DNA from: Terriglobia bacterium
GTDB taxonomy: Bacteria; Acidobacteriota; Terriglobia; JAIQFV01
Reading direction: 5' to 3'
Assembly: GCA_028716525.1 (NCBI GenBank)
Contig: JAQUPQ010000020.1
Span: 1-64,000 of the forward strand
Length of the DNA stretch: 64,000 nucleotides
The notes below the pieces were generated by a model that saw only the letters and a list, made by a program, of their open reading frames with translations, ran no database searches and was not told where the DNA came from. The stretch's first letter is position 1; every line of letters begins with the position of its first letter. Below are positions 8,190 through 16,585 of this stretch, one piece after another. A program made the translations under genes and the position numbers.

Positions 8190-9239
8190 TTAGTCAAGGA
8201 AGTATTGGGAAGTTCTTCGCAGGCACTCTGCCAATTGAAAAGGAAGTCGCGGAAAGCGGTTGAAAGCGCCATGGGTTCCCACGGTGGCCTCAACAGGATT
8301 GGGCCAACGCTGCCAAAGGGCCCTCGGCAAGCCGGATGGATGGCGGAGATGAAAACCCATCGGAGTGCGCAAACCCTGGGGATCGGGAACCTTCCCCCAC
8401 TGTTGCAACACCGAATCAATCAGCCACTTCGGCAGGACACGCTTATGCAAACTTTCCGGAAAATCGTCACGCTTGGCCCCGAGTAATTCGGCGGCCAGAA
8501 TTAAAACACACGCGACCCAATCGGACCGTCTTTTGTCGCCACTCATGAAGTAGTCCCAATCGAACGGGTCGGACAACGTCTCCAAAAGAACAGCAACATC
8601 GCAAAGCCAGATCGGCCGCCAGGCTCCGTGCGCCAGCAAGTGGAGGCACAGCAAACGCAGATGATCTTCCGCTCTTAAAACCCGAATTCCGATGCCCTCT
8701 ACATCGATGCATTGGGACCGTTCAAAGATAGAATCCGCGTTCCGATCTTTCAGCAGGACAAAGCCATTATGAAGGTCAATTTCGCCTCTTCCCCCGGGAG
8801 CGCTATTCAGCACCTCCTGTGCTTTCAAATGTTCCTTCGGGCGAACGTAAATATCTATATCTCCCAACGGCCGCATGCCATGCTCGGGATAGAGCCGTGC
8901 CACGGCCCATCCCTTTGCCACAATCGGTTCCACACCGAAAGATCGAATGTGTCGGACAATTTCCTTGATTTGAAGTTCGCGGAATTTGAAGGAAAGCTGC
9001 TGAGCACGAAACTCTTTTTGCAGTGGGTTGAGCGGCGGGGGAATCTCAGCTTTCGGCTGACGCAGTTTCCACCAAACGAGACCCGCCGAACCGCTTTGAA
9101 TCAGCAGCGGAATAATCTCTTCAATTTTCTCGGGGGAAACCTCAGCGGGCGGCGGTCGTCCATCCCATGAACGGAAGAGCGCCCGGGCGATCAGTTTTCC
9201 TTGATTCGTCGACACCTTGGATACAAGACTCAATGCCAT
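8190..9239 (-). CDS. Nucleotidyltransferase family protein (NTP_transf_5-like)
   Basis: 349 residues. The centre carries the nucleotidyltransferase signature: GVEPIVAKGWAVARLYPEHG followed by RPLGDIDIYVRP, where the D-x-D would bind metal. A further conserved patch is LRLLCLHLLAHGAWRPIWLCD, typical of the uncharacterised nucleotidyltransferase group found in peptide natural-product (for example lasso peptide) clusters. The start ATG follows the PqqD-fusion stop after eight bases, so the two are one transcript. Inferred role: transfer of a nucleotide to a peptide, or an accessory or immunity function. There is no lasso cyclase or transglutaminase-type protease nearby. Confidence 0.75.
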   Translation of the reverse strand: MALSLVSKVSTNQGKLIARALFRSWDGRPPPAEVSPEKIEEIIPLLIQSGSAGLVWWKLRQPKAEIPPPLNPLQKEFRAQQLSFKFRELQIKEIVRHIRSFGVEPIVAKGWAVARLYPEHGMRPLGDIDIYVRPKEHLKAQEVLNSAPGGRGEIDLHNGFVLLKDRNADSIFERSQCIDVEGIGIRVLRAEDHLRLLCLHLLAHGAWRPIWLCDVAVLLETLSDPFDWDYFMSGDKRRSDWVACVLILAAELLGAKRDDFPESLHKRVLPKWLIDSVLQQWGKVPDPQGLRTPMGFHLRHPSGLPRALWQRWPNPVEATVGTHGAFNRFPRLPFQLAECLRRTSQYFLD

Positions 9240-9247
9240 TCAGCGGG

Positions 9248-9778
9248 CTAAACGGATATACAACCTGACGTGCAGCCCGGTTGACAGCATTGATGAACTT
9301 GGCAACATATCAGGGCCGGATTATTCTTACAACACTTGCCGATCTCCGAAACCCCGTTTTTAATCGCATTGTGGCAACTCACACAGGCGCTGGCTGCCTG
9401 TGCAGCGCTGGGAACCAGAATCGATAAAACGCCGATACCCCCCACCAGCGCGACCTTCTTCAGAAGGTCCCGTCTGGATCTTCCTTCCAAAATTCCTGAT
9501 GGCGGCTGGATGCGTTCCTCAAGGAGGCCGGCCTTACTGAGCCGCTTCAGACCCACCCAAACCACGTCTTCATCGACTGAGGATCCCAGGTGTTTTTGCA
9601 TCCGCCGGGCGATCTCCGACACGCTGGTTTTTCCGTCACACTGTTTCCAAATCCATACGGCCGTCTGGTCCAAACAATGCGCCTTGTTCCGGTCCAACTC
9701 ATACACCAACGTTTCGTCCTTCAATTCTTCAATGACCAATCCCTCTTTCCTGGATCGTGGAAACGCCCGTTTTGCCAT
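9248..9778 (-). CDS. PqqD domain fused to a Tat-like signal and a Cys-rich tail
   Basis: 176 residues in three parts. Residues about 10-92 form a PqqD-type winged helix (LVYELDRNKAHCLDQTA, then VSEIARRM), the fold that binds leader peptides of modified peptides. Residues 101-128 hold SRRDLLKKV, a hydrophobic stretch and PSAAQA, which resembles a twin-arginine signal with a signal-peptidase site. Residues 131-176 are a short tail with ten cysteines, including three CC pairs and one CVSCH. A clear GGAG nine bases upstream supports the ATG at 9778. It lies between an HprK-like kinase and a nucleotidyltransferase. Inference: a self-carried recognition domain with a cysteine-rich product peptide. 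The CVSCH could be read as a heme site, but the cysteine-dense context makes a disulfide or modified mini-protein likelier. Confidence 0.75.
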   Translation of the reverse strand: MAKRAFPRSRKEGLVIEELKDETLVYELDRNKAHCLDQTAVWIWKQCDGKTSVSEIARRMQKHLGSSVDEDVVWVGLKRLSKAGLLEERIQPPSGILEGRSRRDLLKKVALVGGIGVLSILVPSAAQAASACVSCHNAIKNGVSEIGKCCKNNPALICCQVHQCCQPGCTSGCISV

Positions 9779-9826
9779 AACTTTGTTCTCCTTCCCAAAA
9801 CCCGCCGGAATAAGTCGTTTGAGACC

Positions 9827-10639
9827 TCAAACCAAAAGATTCCCTGCAACGTCCCGAGCCTCACCCCGAATTCCCTTCAAGACCGGGACGCTCGAAACCA
9901 AGTGCTGTACGATTCGCATGGTCTTTTTGGGATTTCGTTGCGCCGACATGGCGTTCGACAAGAGTGACAGGGCTGCCCGGCCGGGGGAGCAGGTTTGGGG
10001 GCGCCATTGGGCCCCCTTTCTGTAGTTACACAGGACGATCATCCCAATCGGTACGGGACGCCTGGCAATCCGATTCCGAGGAATCATCGGGAAGCGCTTC
10101 AATGTTCCATCCCGCCCCGGACTGCGCAAACCAATCTGTATGGGATAAGGAAACACTCGACCCTTTGAATCCATCACCGCATACTCATCGGAAAAATATG
10201 TAGCTCCGGCCTTGACCAGAGCCGCCACCAGGGTGCTCTTACCGCTAAAACTTTTTCCCGGAAAAACAATCCCTCTTCCGCGCCAACCGACCACTGCCCC
10301 ATGAACAAACATCTCGCGTCGGGATTCGCCGGCCACGTAAAGCGCCAAATCGGATTCCAGCGCCGTATAAATATCTTCCCGATTCATGGTTCTTGCCAGG
10401 ACCGTCAAAGCATTGTAAAGAACATTATATCTTTTCACCCGCGAGTTCTTCTTCACAGTGGGAATAACGATCGAATAGATCCGATCCACTGTGGAGTAAC
10501 GGATCCGCTTCCACCCGAATGGAAGAATCCCGCGAACTCGTCCCAGTGTTCCTCGCCTCGTGGAACGAATGCCGATCCTCAGTCCATAAGCCGAAAAACT
10601 AAGACCTTCCGCCCACCCGAGGCGGTCGAGTTTCTTCAT
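9827..10639 (-). CDS. HprK-like serine/threonine kinase of peptide-modification clusters
   Basis: 270 residues. P-loop VFPGKSFSGKSTLVAAL (residues about 144-160) and the HprK-type acid patch ATYFSDEYAVMDSKGRVFPYP match the C-terminal kinase domain of HPr kinase, but the N-terminal HprK domain is replaced by about 130 unrelated residues. Such stand-alone homologues occur with PqqD proteins in natural-product clusters and in some lasso clusters phosphorylate the peptide. No HPr gene is in the window, so a sugar-transport role is not supported. It lies 48 bases upstream of the PqqD fusion; its start codon follows a tiny ORF's stop (TGAATG). Confidence 0.8.
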   Translation of the reverse strand: MKKLDRLGWAEGLSFSAYGLRIGIRSTRRGTLGRVRGILPFGWKRIRYSTVDRIYSIVIPTVKKNSRVKRYNVLYNALTVLARTMNREDIYTALESDLALYVAGESRREMFVHGAVVGWRGRGIVFPGKSFSGKSTLVAALVKAGATYFSDEYAVMDSKGRVFPYPIQIGLRSPGRDGTLKRFPMIPRNRIARRPVPIGMIVLCNYRKGAQWRPQTCSPGRAALSLLSNAMSAQRNPKKTMRIVQHLVSSVPVLKGIRGEARDVAGNLLV

Positions 10640-10705
10640 TCAGGTCGAGGCATTCTTGAGTTTCGGCAGCACGGCGTCAGAAATGAAACGTTTTCTATTC
10701 ATCAT
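10640..10705 (-). CDS. Possible 21-residue peptide upstream of the HprK-like gene
   Basis: ATGATG opens a frame coding MMNRKRFISDAVLPKLKNAS plus T, then TGA directly abutting the next ATG. The peptide is basic and contains no cysteine. No good Shine-Dalgarno sequence is seen. It could be a translational-coupling leader, a precursor peptide for the cassette, or chance; length alone cannot decide. Confidence 0.25.
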   Translation of the reverse strand: MMNRKRFISDAVLPKLKNAST

Positions 10706-11086
10706 GTTCGTCAGAGAAATCGATGGTTCCACCCCCCCTAGGAACCGCAATCTTGAAAGGCCGGCTCAATCTTACACCAACGGGTTGAAAGGACAGGCTT
10801 CACTTTCCTTTCGCAGCCTCTACCAATTACTCATTAGCATCTATCTGTCTCGAAATTATGACTAATTCCATTTCAAAAAGCAACTTTCAGCCTTTGCAGA
10901 CTTTGGAGCATGTCCCGGTCCGGTACCGGCGCAGGAGATTTGGCGTGATCCAAATTGGGGCATCGAGGCCCGAAATTTTTCAGCCCTGTGGGGATTGGGG
11001 TCCTATGCTATAATCCGCTTCAATGATATTTTTTGTTGCATGGTTCAAGGTTGGGTCACAACAAAATCTCCCCAAGGAGTCCTTGC
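10706..11086. other. Divergent intergenic region between the cassette and ilvE
   Basis: About 380 bases without a convincing gene. The left half should hold the minus-strand promoter of the HprK-PqqD-nucleotidyltransferase unit, but no strong box pair is visible. The right half holds the ilvE promoter and ribosome-binding site. Confidence 0.4.
11006..11014 (+). promoter_or_regulatory. ilvE promoter, extended -10
   Basis: TGCTATAAT is a perfect TATAAT at 11009-11014 with a TG extension. No strong -35 lies 17 bases upstream. Transcription would begin near 11021, giving a leader of about 65 bases before the ATG at 11087. Confidence 0.6.
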
Positions 11087-12031
11087 ATGGCGATTACGAA
11101 AGTCGCAAAGATATGGGCCAATGGAAAACTGATTGATTGGGACGATGCCAAGATTCATGTGCTAGCTCATGTCGTCAACTACGGCTCCTCTATTTTTGAG
11201 GGAATTCGATGCTACCGCACGCCCAAGGGCCCTGCGGTGTTCCGCTTGCCGGAGCACGTGGAGCGCTTATTCAATTCCTGCAAGATCTACCGATTCGAAG
11301 TCGGCTTCACCCGGGAACAGATATCGAATGCCATTCTTGAGGTAATTCGAGTCAACAAATTGGATCAGTGTTATGTCCGACCCATCGTGATGCGGGGTTA
11401 TGGAGACATCGGCGTGAATCCCTTCCCGGCGCCAATCGATGTCTATATCGCCTGCTATCCCTGGGGAAAGTATCTGGGTGAAGATGCCCTGGAGAACGGC
11501 GTGGATGTGTGTGTCTCGTCCTGGACTCGCCTGGCGCCCAATACCCTTCCGGCGCTTGCTAAAGCCGGCGCCAATTACATGAATTCGCAGTTGATCAAGA
11601 TGGAAGCCCTGGTGAACGGTTACGCCGAAGGAATCGCATTGACGGCCGACGGCTACGTAAGCGAAGGCAGCGGCGAAAACGTCTTCATCGTTCGTGATGG
11701 CGATGTATTCACACCGCCGCTGGGCTCCTCGGTCCTGCCGGGCATTACTCGATCGTCCGTTCTAAAGATTTGCAAAGAACTCCAAATCCAGGTGCACGAA
11801 CGGCAAATCCCGCGCGAAGCTCTCTACATCGCCGATGAGGTTTTCTTTGCGGGAACGGCCGTGGAAATCACGCCCATACGATCGGTGGATCGCATTCAAG
11901 TGGGACAGGGCCGCCGCGGTCCTGTCACGGCGGAGATTCAAAAAATCTTCTTCGATCTGGTGACGGGCAAAGCTCCTGACACCAACGGTTGGCTGACTTC
12001 CGTGAATCAACCTTCCTTCGTCAGCGCCTGA
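11087..12031 (+). CDS. ilvE: Branched-chain amino acid aminotransferase
   Basis: 314 residues, a class IV PLP-dependent aminotransferase interconverting Leu, Ile and Val with their 2-oxo acids using glutamate/2-oxoglutarate. Seen: HVLAHVVNYGSSIFEGIRCY near the N-terminus, the PLP lysine in ALAKAGANYMNS (about residue 160), EGSGENVFIV and the phosphate-binding GSSVLPGITRSSV. The ATG at 11087 has AAGGAG seven bases upstream, which fixes this start over the longer ORF from 11033. It heads a long plus-strand run; the fused E1 gene at 59150 would consume its 2-oxo acid products if it is a branched-chain dehydrogenase. Confidence 0.95.
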   Translation: MAITKVAKIWANGKLIDWDDAKIHVLAHVVNYGSSIFEGIRCYRTPKGPAVFRLPEHVERLFNSCKIYRFEVGFTREQISNAILEVIRVNKLDQCYVRPIVMRGYGDIGVNPFPAPIDVYIACYPWGKYLGEDALENGVDVCVSSWTRLAPNTLPALAKAGANYMNSQLIKMEALVNGYAEGIALTADGYVSEGSGENVFIVRDGDVFTPPLGSSVLPGITRSSVLKICKELQIQVHERQIPREALYIADEVFFAGTAVEITPIRSVDRIQVGQGRRGPVTAEIQKIFFDLVTGKAPDTNGWLTSVNQPSFVSA

Positions 12032-12061
12032 GAATCTTATGGGTTCGTCGGAGGTTTCCCC

Positions 12062-13204
12062 ATGATGATCGACGACCTGCTCCGGATGGCCGCAGAAAAG
12101 GGCGCGTCCGATCTGCATCTCAAAGCCGGAAATCATCCGCACGTTCGCGTCCAAGGTCAGCTGGTGGGGCTGACTGAGATGCGCCCTTTGACGCCGGAAG
12201 ATACGCTGAATATGGCGTTCAGCATCATGTCCAACCGCCAGAAGCAGCGGTTCAAAGATGATTATGAACTGGACATGGCCTACGGTGTGACCGGCGTCGG
12301 CCGATTTCGATGCAACATTTTTCAGCAGCGCGGCACGGTCAGCCTGGTGCTTCGGCTGATTCCTACAAAAATTCTCTCGCTCGAGGATTTGCACCTTCCT
12401 CCCGTCATTGAGAAGATCTGCGACGAACCCCGCGGCCTGGTCCTGGTGACCGGAACCACGGGAAGCGGAAAATCCACAACGCTGGCTACCATGATAGACA
12501 TCATGAACCTGAAGCGTTGTGAACACATCATCACCATTGAAGACCCGATCGAATTTCTCCATCGGGACAAGCGATCGTTTGTCAATCAACGCGAACTGGA
12601 TGTGGACACCCGCAGCTTTTCCGGGGCATTAAGAAGCGCCCTGCGTCAGGATCCGGATGTCATCCTGGTCGGCGAGATGCGCGACACCGAGACCATCGAA
12701 ACGGCCATCACGGCGGCTGAGACCGGACATCTGGTGCTTAGCACGCTTCACACCATCGATGCCACGGAGACCATTCAGCGCATCATCACGGTTTTTCCTC
12801 CGCACCAGCAGAATCAGATTCGCCTGCAGCTGGCCACTATTCTGCGCGCCGTGGTTTCTCAGCGGCTGGTCAGCAGCAACGAGGGCGCGAGCCGCGTGCC
12901 CGCCGTCGAAGTGATGATTTCCACGGAATTCATCCGCGATTGCATTATTACCCCCGAGAAAACCCGCACCATCCGCGATGCCATCGCCCAAGGCACCTCT
13001 CAGTACAGCATGCAGACGTTTGATCAATCGCTGTACAACTTGTACAAACAAAATTTGATCACCTACGACGAAGCGCTTCACAATGCCTCCAATCCGGACG
13101 AGTTCAAGTTGCGCGTGCAAGGAATCCGGTCGACTTCCGATACGGCGCGCGACGAGATGGAGACCTCGTTTAAGGGCACCGTCGAGCGCCTCTCTCACCT
13201 CTAG
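12062..13204 (+). CDS. pilT: Type IV pilus retraction ATPase PilT
   Basis: 380 residues, a secretion ATPase. Seen: the N-terminal KGASDLHLKAGNHPHVRVQG domain, Walker A VTGTTGSGKSTTLA (about 130), the Asp box IEDPIEF, Walker B ALRQDPDVILVGEMRD, and the His box GHLVLSTLHTIDA. The PilT hallmark region ends about residue 350, followed by a polar tail. PilT hexamers drive pilus retraction (twitching motility). GGAGG seven bases upstream supports the ATG at 12062. No other pilus genes are in the window, so it acts with genes elsewhere. Confidence 0.93.
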   Translation: MMIDDLLRMAAEKGASDLHLKAGNHPHVRVQGQLVGLTEMRPLTPEDTLNMAFSIMSNRQKQRFKDDYELDMAYGVTGVGRFRCNIFQQRGTVSLVLRLIPTKILSLEDLHLPPVIEKICDEPRGLVLVTGTTGSGKSTTLATMIDIMNLKRCEHIITIEDPIEFLHRDKRSFVNQRELDVDTRSFSGALRSALRQDPDVILVGEMRDTETIETAITAAETGHLVLSTLHTIDATETIQRIITVFPPHQQNQIRLQLATILRAVVSQRLVSSNEGASRVPAVEVMISTEFIRDCIITPEKTRTIRDAIAQGTSQYSMQTFDQSLYNLYKQNLITYDEALHNASNPDEFKLRVQGIRSTSDTARDEMETSFKGTVERLSHL

Positions 13205-13215
13205 TCGCCGCCCGC

Positions 13216-13740
13216 ATGCAGAAGCCCATCAAGCTCCTTTCCAGCGAAGCGGAACTCTACAATTGTGCGCTCAAATTTCTGGGTCTCAGGGCTCGCTCCC
13301 GCCACGATTTGGAGCGCCTCCTCAAAAAACGCTGCCGCCAGCCGGATTGGGTTCAAGCGGTGCTCGACAAATGTGTCGCACGGGGTTATCTCGATGATGT
13401 AAAATACGCGGTTCAGTTTGCGCGCTCCCAGGCGGAGAGAAAGCGTCATGGGCGGCGCCGGGTCGTTCTGGAATTGAAATCCCGCGGCATCGCCGCACAA
13501 GACATTGAGTTCGCGGTTTGCGAAGTATTTGAATCCTTGGACGAGGCGCTGCTAGTCCGGCAAGCCCTGGAATCCAAGTTGAAGAAAACAGCGGGTGAAT
13601 GGACGCCCCGGAAGACCCAACGCTTGTACAACCAGTTGATGCGGGCGGGTTTTCCAGGGGACGTGGTAATTCGCGAGCTGCGCCGCTGCCGTATCGAAAC
13701 CGTCAGAGAATGGGGCGACACGGCGACGATTGAGGATTGA
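13216..13740 (+). CDS. recX: Regulatory protein RecX
   Basis: 174 residues made of three-helix RecX repeats: ALKFLGLRARSRHDLERLLKK, LDKCVARGYLDDVKYAVQFAR (the most conserved motif), RRRVVLELKSRGIAAQDI, then a C-terminal TQRLYNQLMRAGFPGDVV. RecX binds RecA filaments and limits their activity. It lies 11 bases after pilT and 33 bases before alaS. Many genomes have recA-recX-alaS; here recA is missing from the left side and pilT takes its place. Confidence 0.9.
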   Translation: MQKPIKLLSSEAELYNCALKFLGLRARSRHDLERLLKKRCRQPDWVQAVLDKCVARGYLDDVKYAVQFARSQAERKRHGRRRVVLELKSRGIAAQDIEFAVCEVFESLDEALLVRQALESKLKKTAGEWTPRKTQRLYNQLMRAGFPGDVVIRELRRCRIETVREWGDTATIED

Positions 13741-13773
13741 TCGCCTTATGTTCAGGCGCCGAGGAGTTGTCGT

Positions 13774-16461
13774 TTGAAAGGAAATGAAGTTCGGTCGGCT
13801 TTTTTGAGGTTTTTTGAACGTAACGGCCACAAGGTGGTCAAGAGTTCTCCCCTGCTTCCCGCCAACGACCCGACATTGTTGTTTGCCAATGCCGGCATGA
13901 ACCAATTCAAGGACGTATTCCTCGGCAACGAAAAGCGCGATTACCTTCGCGCCACCTCTTCCCAGAAATGCGTCCGCGCCGGCGGCAAGCACAATGACCT
14001 GGAAGAAGTTGGAAAAACGGCACGCCATCATACCTTCTTTGAAATGTTGGGAAATTTCTCCTTCGGCGACTACTTCAAGGAAGAGGCCATCCACCTGGCC
14101 TGGGATCTGTTGACCCGGGATTTTCAGTTGGACAAGGACCGCTTGTGGTTCACGGTCTATACCGACGACGATGAGGCACTCCATCTCTGGAAGAAAATTG
14201 GAGCCCCGGCCGACCGCATCCTCCGGTTCGGGGAAAAAGAAAACTTCTGGGCCATGGGAGAAACCGGTCCCTGCGGACCCTGTTCTGAAATCCACTACTT
14301 CCTGGGAGAGAAGAAGACCGACAACCGGGCGGATCTGGTGAACGGCCCCGGCGACACCATCATGGAAATTTGGAATCTCGTCTTCATGCAGTTCAATCGC
14401 GATTCCAGCGGCAAGACGGCGCCCCTTCCGAAACCCTCCGTCGACACCGGCATGGGCTTGGAACGCATGACCGCCGTGATGCAGGGCGTGACCTCAAACT
14501 ATGAGTCGGATCTGATCCGCCCGATCATCGATTTCATTTCCGATGAAGCCCGGAAGAAATATCTTTACGACACCGAAGACGGCGTCTCGATGCGCGTGAT
14601 TGCCGACCACGCCCGGGCGACGGCTTTCCTCATTACGGACGGGGTCTATCCCGGCAATGAGGGCCGCGCTTACGTCCTTAGAAAGATTATGAGGCGGGCC
14701 TTGTGGCACGGCAAGAAGCTGGGAATGGAACTTGCCTTCCTCTTCAGGGTGACACAATTTGTGGCGGACCTGATGGCCGGGGCCTACCCGGAACTGGCCG
14801 ATGCCCGGGGTGTTGTGACACGTACGGTCACAGTGGAAGAAAATCTCTTTTCGAACACCCTGGCAGTCGGAATCAAAGAATTCAACCGCATCTTGGAAAC
14901 CCACGAAACACAGCACAAGGCTACAGTATCAGAAGCTGCGAAAAGCCGTTCACCCGCGGCTTTGGTTCCCATCCCCGGTCAGGAAGTCTTTCGCCTCTAT
15001 GACACCTACGGTTTGCGCGAAGACCTGATTGAATACATCGCGGAACAACGGGGATTTACCATCGATTGGGACGGCTTCAATCGGGAGCTGGAAAAACAGC
15101 GAGAGCGGGCCCGGGAGAGTTGGAAGGGCGTCGACAAGAAACAAGTCAAGGAGGTGTATCGCCAAGTCGCCTCCAAGGGGCCGGTCACATTTACCGGATA
15201 CGAAGGAACGGAGTTGGCATCCACGCTGGTCCGCGCCATCATTTGTGGCGATCAAGAAGTCACACGATTGGCCTCTCATCAGGAAGGCGAAGTGGTCCTG
15301 GACCACACGCCGTTTTATGCTGAAAGCGGCGGACAAATTGGCGACCGTGGCATGCTGGAAGGCGAGGATGCTCGTGCCGCGGTGCGCGATACGTATGCCC
15401 CGCTCTCCGGACTGATCATCCACAGAGTGTTGGTGGAGGCCGGCGAACTCCAAGTGGGCGACCGGGTGCAAGCTCGCGTCGATGCGGCTCGCCGGACTCG
15501 CATCATGTTGAATCACAGCGCCACTCACCTGCTGCACGCGGCGCTGCGCGAAGTGTTGGGCCCCCACGTCAAACAAGCCGGGTCGTTGGTCGCCGAAGAC
15601 CGTCTGCGCTTCGACTTTACCCATTTCGCGCCCCTTTCCGATCAGGAAATTTCAGAGATCGAGCGCCTGGTGAATGAGCAGATTCGAAAGAACGCTGCCG
15701 TCGCGAAGGAAGTGATGGACCTGGACAAAGCCCTGAATACCGGTGCGCTGGCGTTTTTTGGCGAAAAATATTCTCAAAGGGTCCGCGTCGTCTCGGTGCC
15801 CGGATTCAGCAAAGAACTGTGCGGCGGAACGCATGTGAATCGCACCGGTGAAATTGGTTTGCTTAAGATCGTCTCCGAGTCCTCGATTTCATCGGGCGTG
15901 CGCCGCATTGAAGCCATCACCGGGGAGCGCGCGGTTGAAGAGTTGAACCGCTATTTCAACGATTTTTCCTATCTGGCCGAAAAGCTCCGCACACCCCGCA
16001 ATCAGATCATTCCGGCCGTCGAGAAACTCGCCGAGCAGGAATTGCAGTTGCGCAAGAAAGTCGAGACCCTCGAACGAAAACTCATCCGATCGCAGCAGAC
16101 GCAGTCGGGCCCGAGTGCCGTCACCCCCCGAGTCGTGAAGGATGTCCGCTTTCTGGCCCGGGAGGTGGAAAACACCAGTGCCGAGAATCTGCGCCTGTTG
16201 GCGGATGAATATCGCCAGCAGCTGGGTTCCGGTGTGGTGGTCCTGGGAATGAAGACCGACGGCAAAGTCTCATTGATCACCGCCATTACCAAAGATTTGA
16301 CGGGCCGCTTGAACGCCGGGAAGATCGTCAAAGAAATCGCCACGGTCGTCGAGGGCGGAGGCGGCGGGCGGGCCGACCTCGCTGAAGCGGGTGGAAAGAA
16401 CCCGGAAAAACTGGCCGAAGCGCTTTCGCGAGTCCCCCAGATTCTGGAGAGAATGTTGTGA
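13774..16461 (+). CDS. alaS: Alanyl-tRNA synthetase
   Basis: 895 residues, close to the usual 870-880. Charges tRNA-Ala with alanine and edits mischarged serine. Seen: N-terminal class II catalytic core (FFERNGHKVVKSSPLLP, GMNQFKDVFLG, SSQKCVRAGGKHNDLE), editing domain metal ligands HSATHLLHAALR (HxxxH) and CGGTHVNRTGE, and the C-terminal oligomerisation region with a glycine-rich GGGGGRADLAEAG end. A stretch near residues 380-395 (KATVSEAAKSRSPAAL) looks like a small lineage insertion. Start is TTG with GAGGAG seven bases upstream; the nearby ATG is out of frame. Confidence 0.97.
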   Translation: MKGNEVRSAFLRFFERNGHKVVKSSPLLPANDPTLLFANAGMNQFKDVFLGNEKRDYLRATSSQKCVRAGGKHNDLEEVGKTARHHTFFEMLGNFSFGDYFKEEAIHLAWDLLTRDFQLDKDRLWFTVYTDDDEALHLWKKIGAPADRILRFGEKENFWAMGETGPCGPCSEIHYFLGEKKTDNRADLVNGPGDTIMEIWNLVFMQFNRDSSGKTAPLPKPSVDTGMGLERMTAVMQGVTSNYESDLIRPIIDFISDEARKKYLYDTEDGVSMRVIADHARATAFLITDGVYPGNEGRAYVLRKIMRRALWHGKKLGMELAFLFRVTQFVADLMAGAYPELADARGVVTRTVTVEENLFSNTLAVGIKEFNRILETHETQHKATVSEAAKSRSPAALVPIPGQEVFRLYDTYGLREDLIEYIAEQRGFTIDWDGFNRELEKQRERARESWKGVDKKQVKEVYRQVASKGPVTFTGYEGTELASTLVRAIICGDQEVTRLASHQEGEVVLDHTPFYAESGGQIGDRGMLEGEDARAAVRDTYAPLSGLIIHRVLVEAGELQVGDRVQARVDAARRTRIMLNHSATHLLHAALREVLGPHVKQAGSLVAEDRLRFDFTHFAPLSDQEISEIERLVNEQIRKNAAVAKEVMDLDKALNTGALAFFGEKYSQRVRVVSVPGFSKELCGGTHVNRTGEIGLLKIVSESSISSGVRRIEAITGERAVEELNRYFNDFSYLAEKLRTPRNQIIPAVEKLAEQELQLRKKVETLERKLIRSQQTQSGPSAVTPRVVKDVRFLAREVENTSAENLRLLADEYRQQLGSGVVVLGMKTDGKVSLITAITKDLTGRLNAGKIVKEIATVVEGGGGGRADLAEAGGKNPEKLAEALSRVPQILERML

Positions 16462-16585
16462 GCGTTGTCACACTGTCGCCAAGATTAATCCCTAGAATCT
16501 CGACGGTGGTTCGGATTTGATCGTGACTGCGGAGTTCGTCTTTTTTTCCGCGGGATGCGTCTGTTAATAGGGTATTCGCAACGTT

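Noticed and set aside
8160-9170. Plus-strand frames antisense to the nucleotidyltransferase
   Set aside because: Shadow frames of a gene with clear motifs on the other strand.
9342-9400. CVSCH in the PqqD fusion as a c-type heme site
   Set aside because: The whole tail is cysteine-dense; a disulfide or modified mini-protein fits better, though heme is not excluded.
9827-10639. HPr kinase of sugar regulation
   Set aside because: The N-terminal HprK domain is missing, no HPr gene is present, and it sits in a PqqD cassette.
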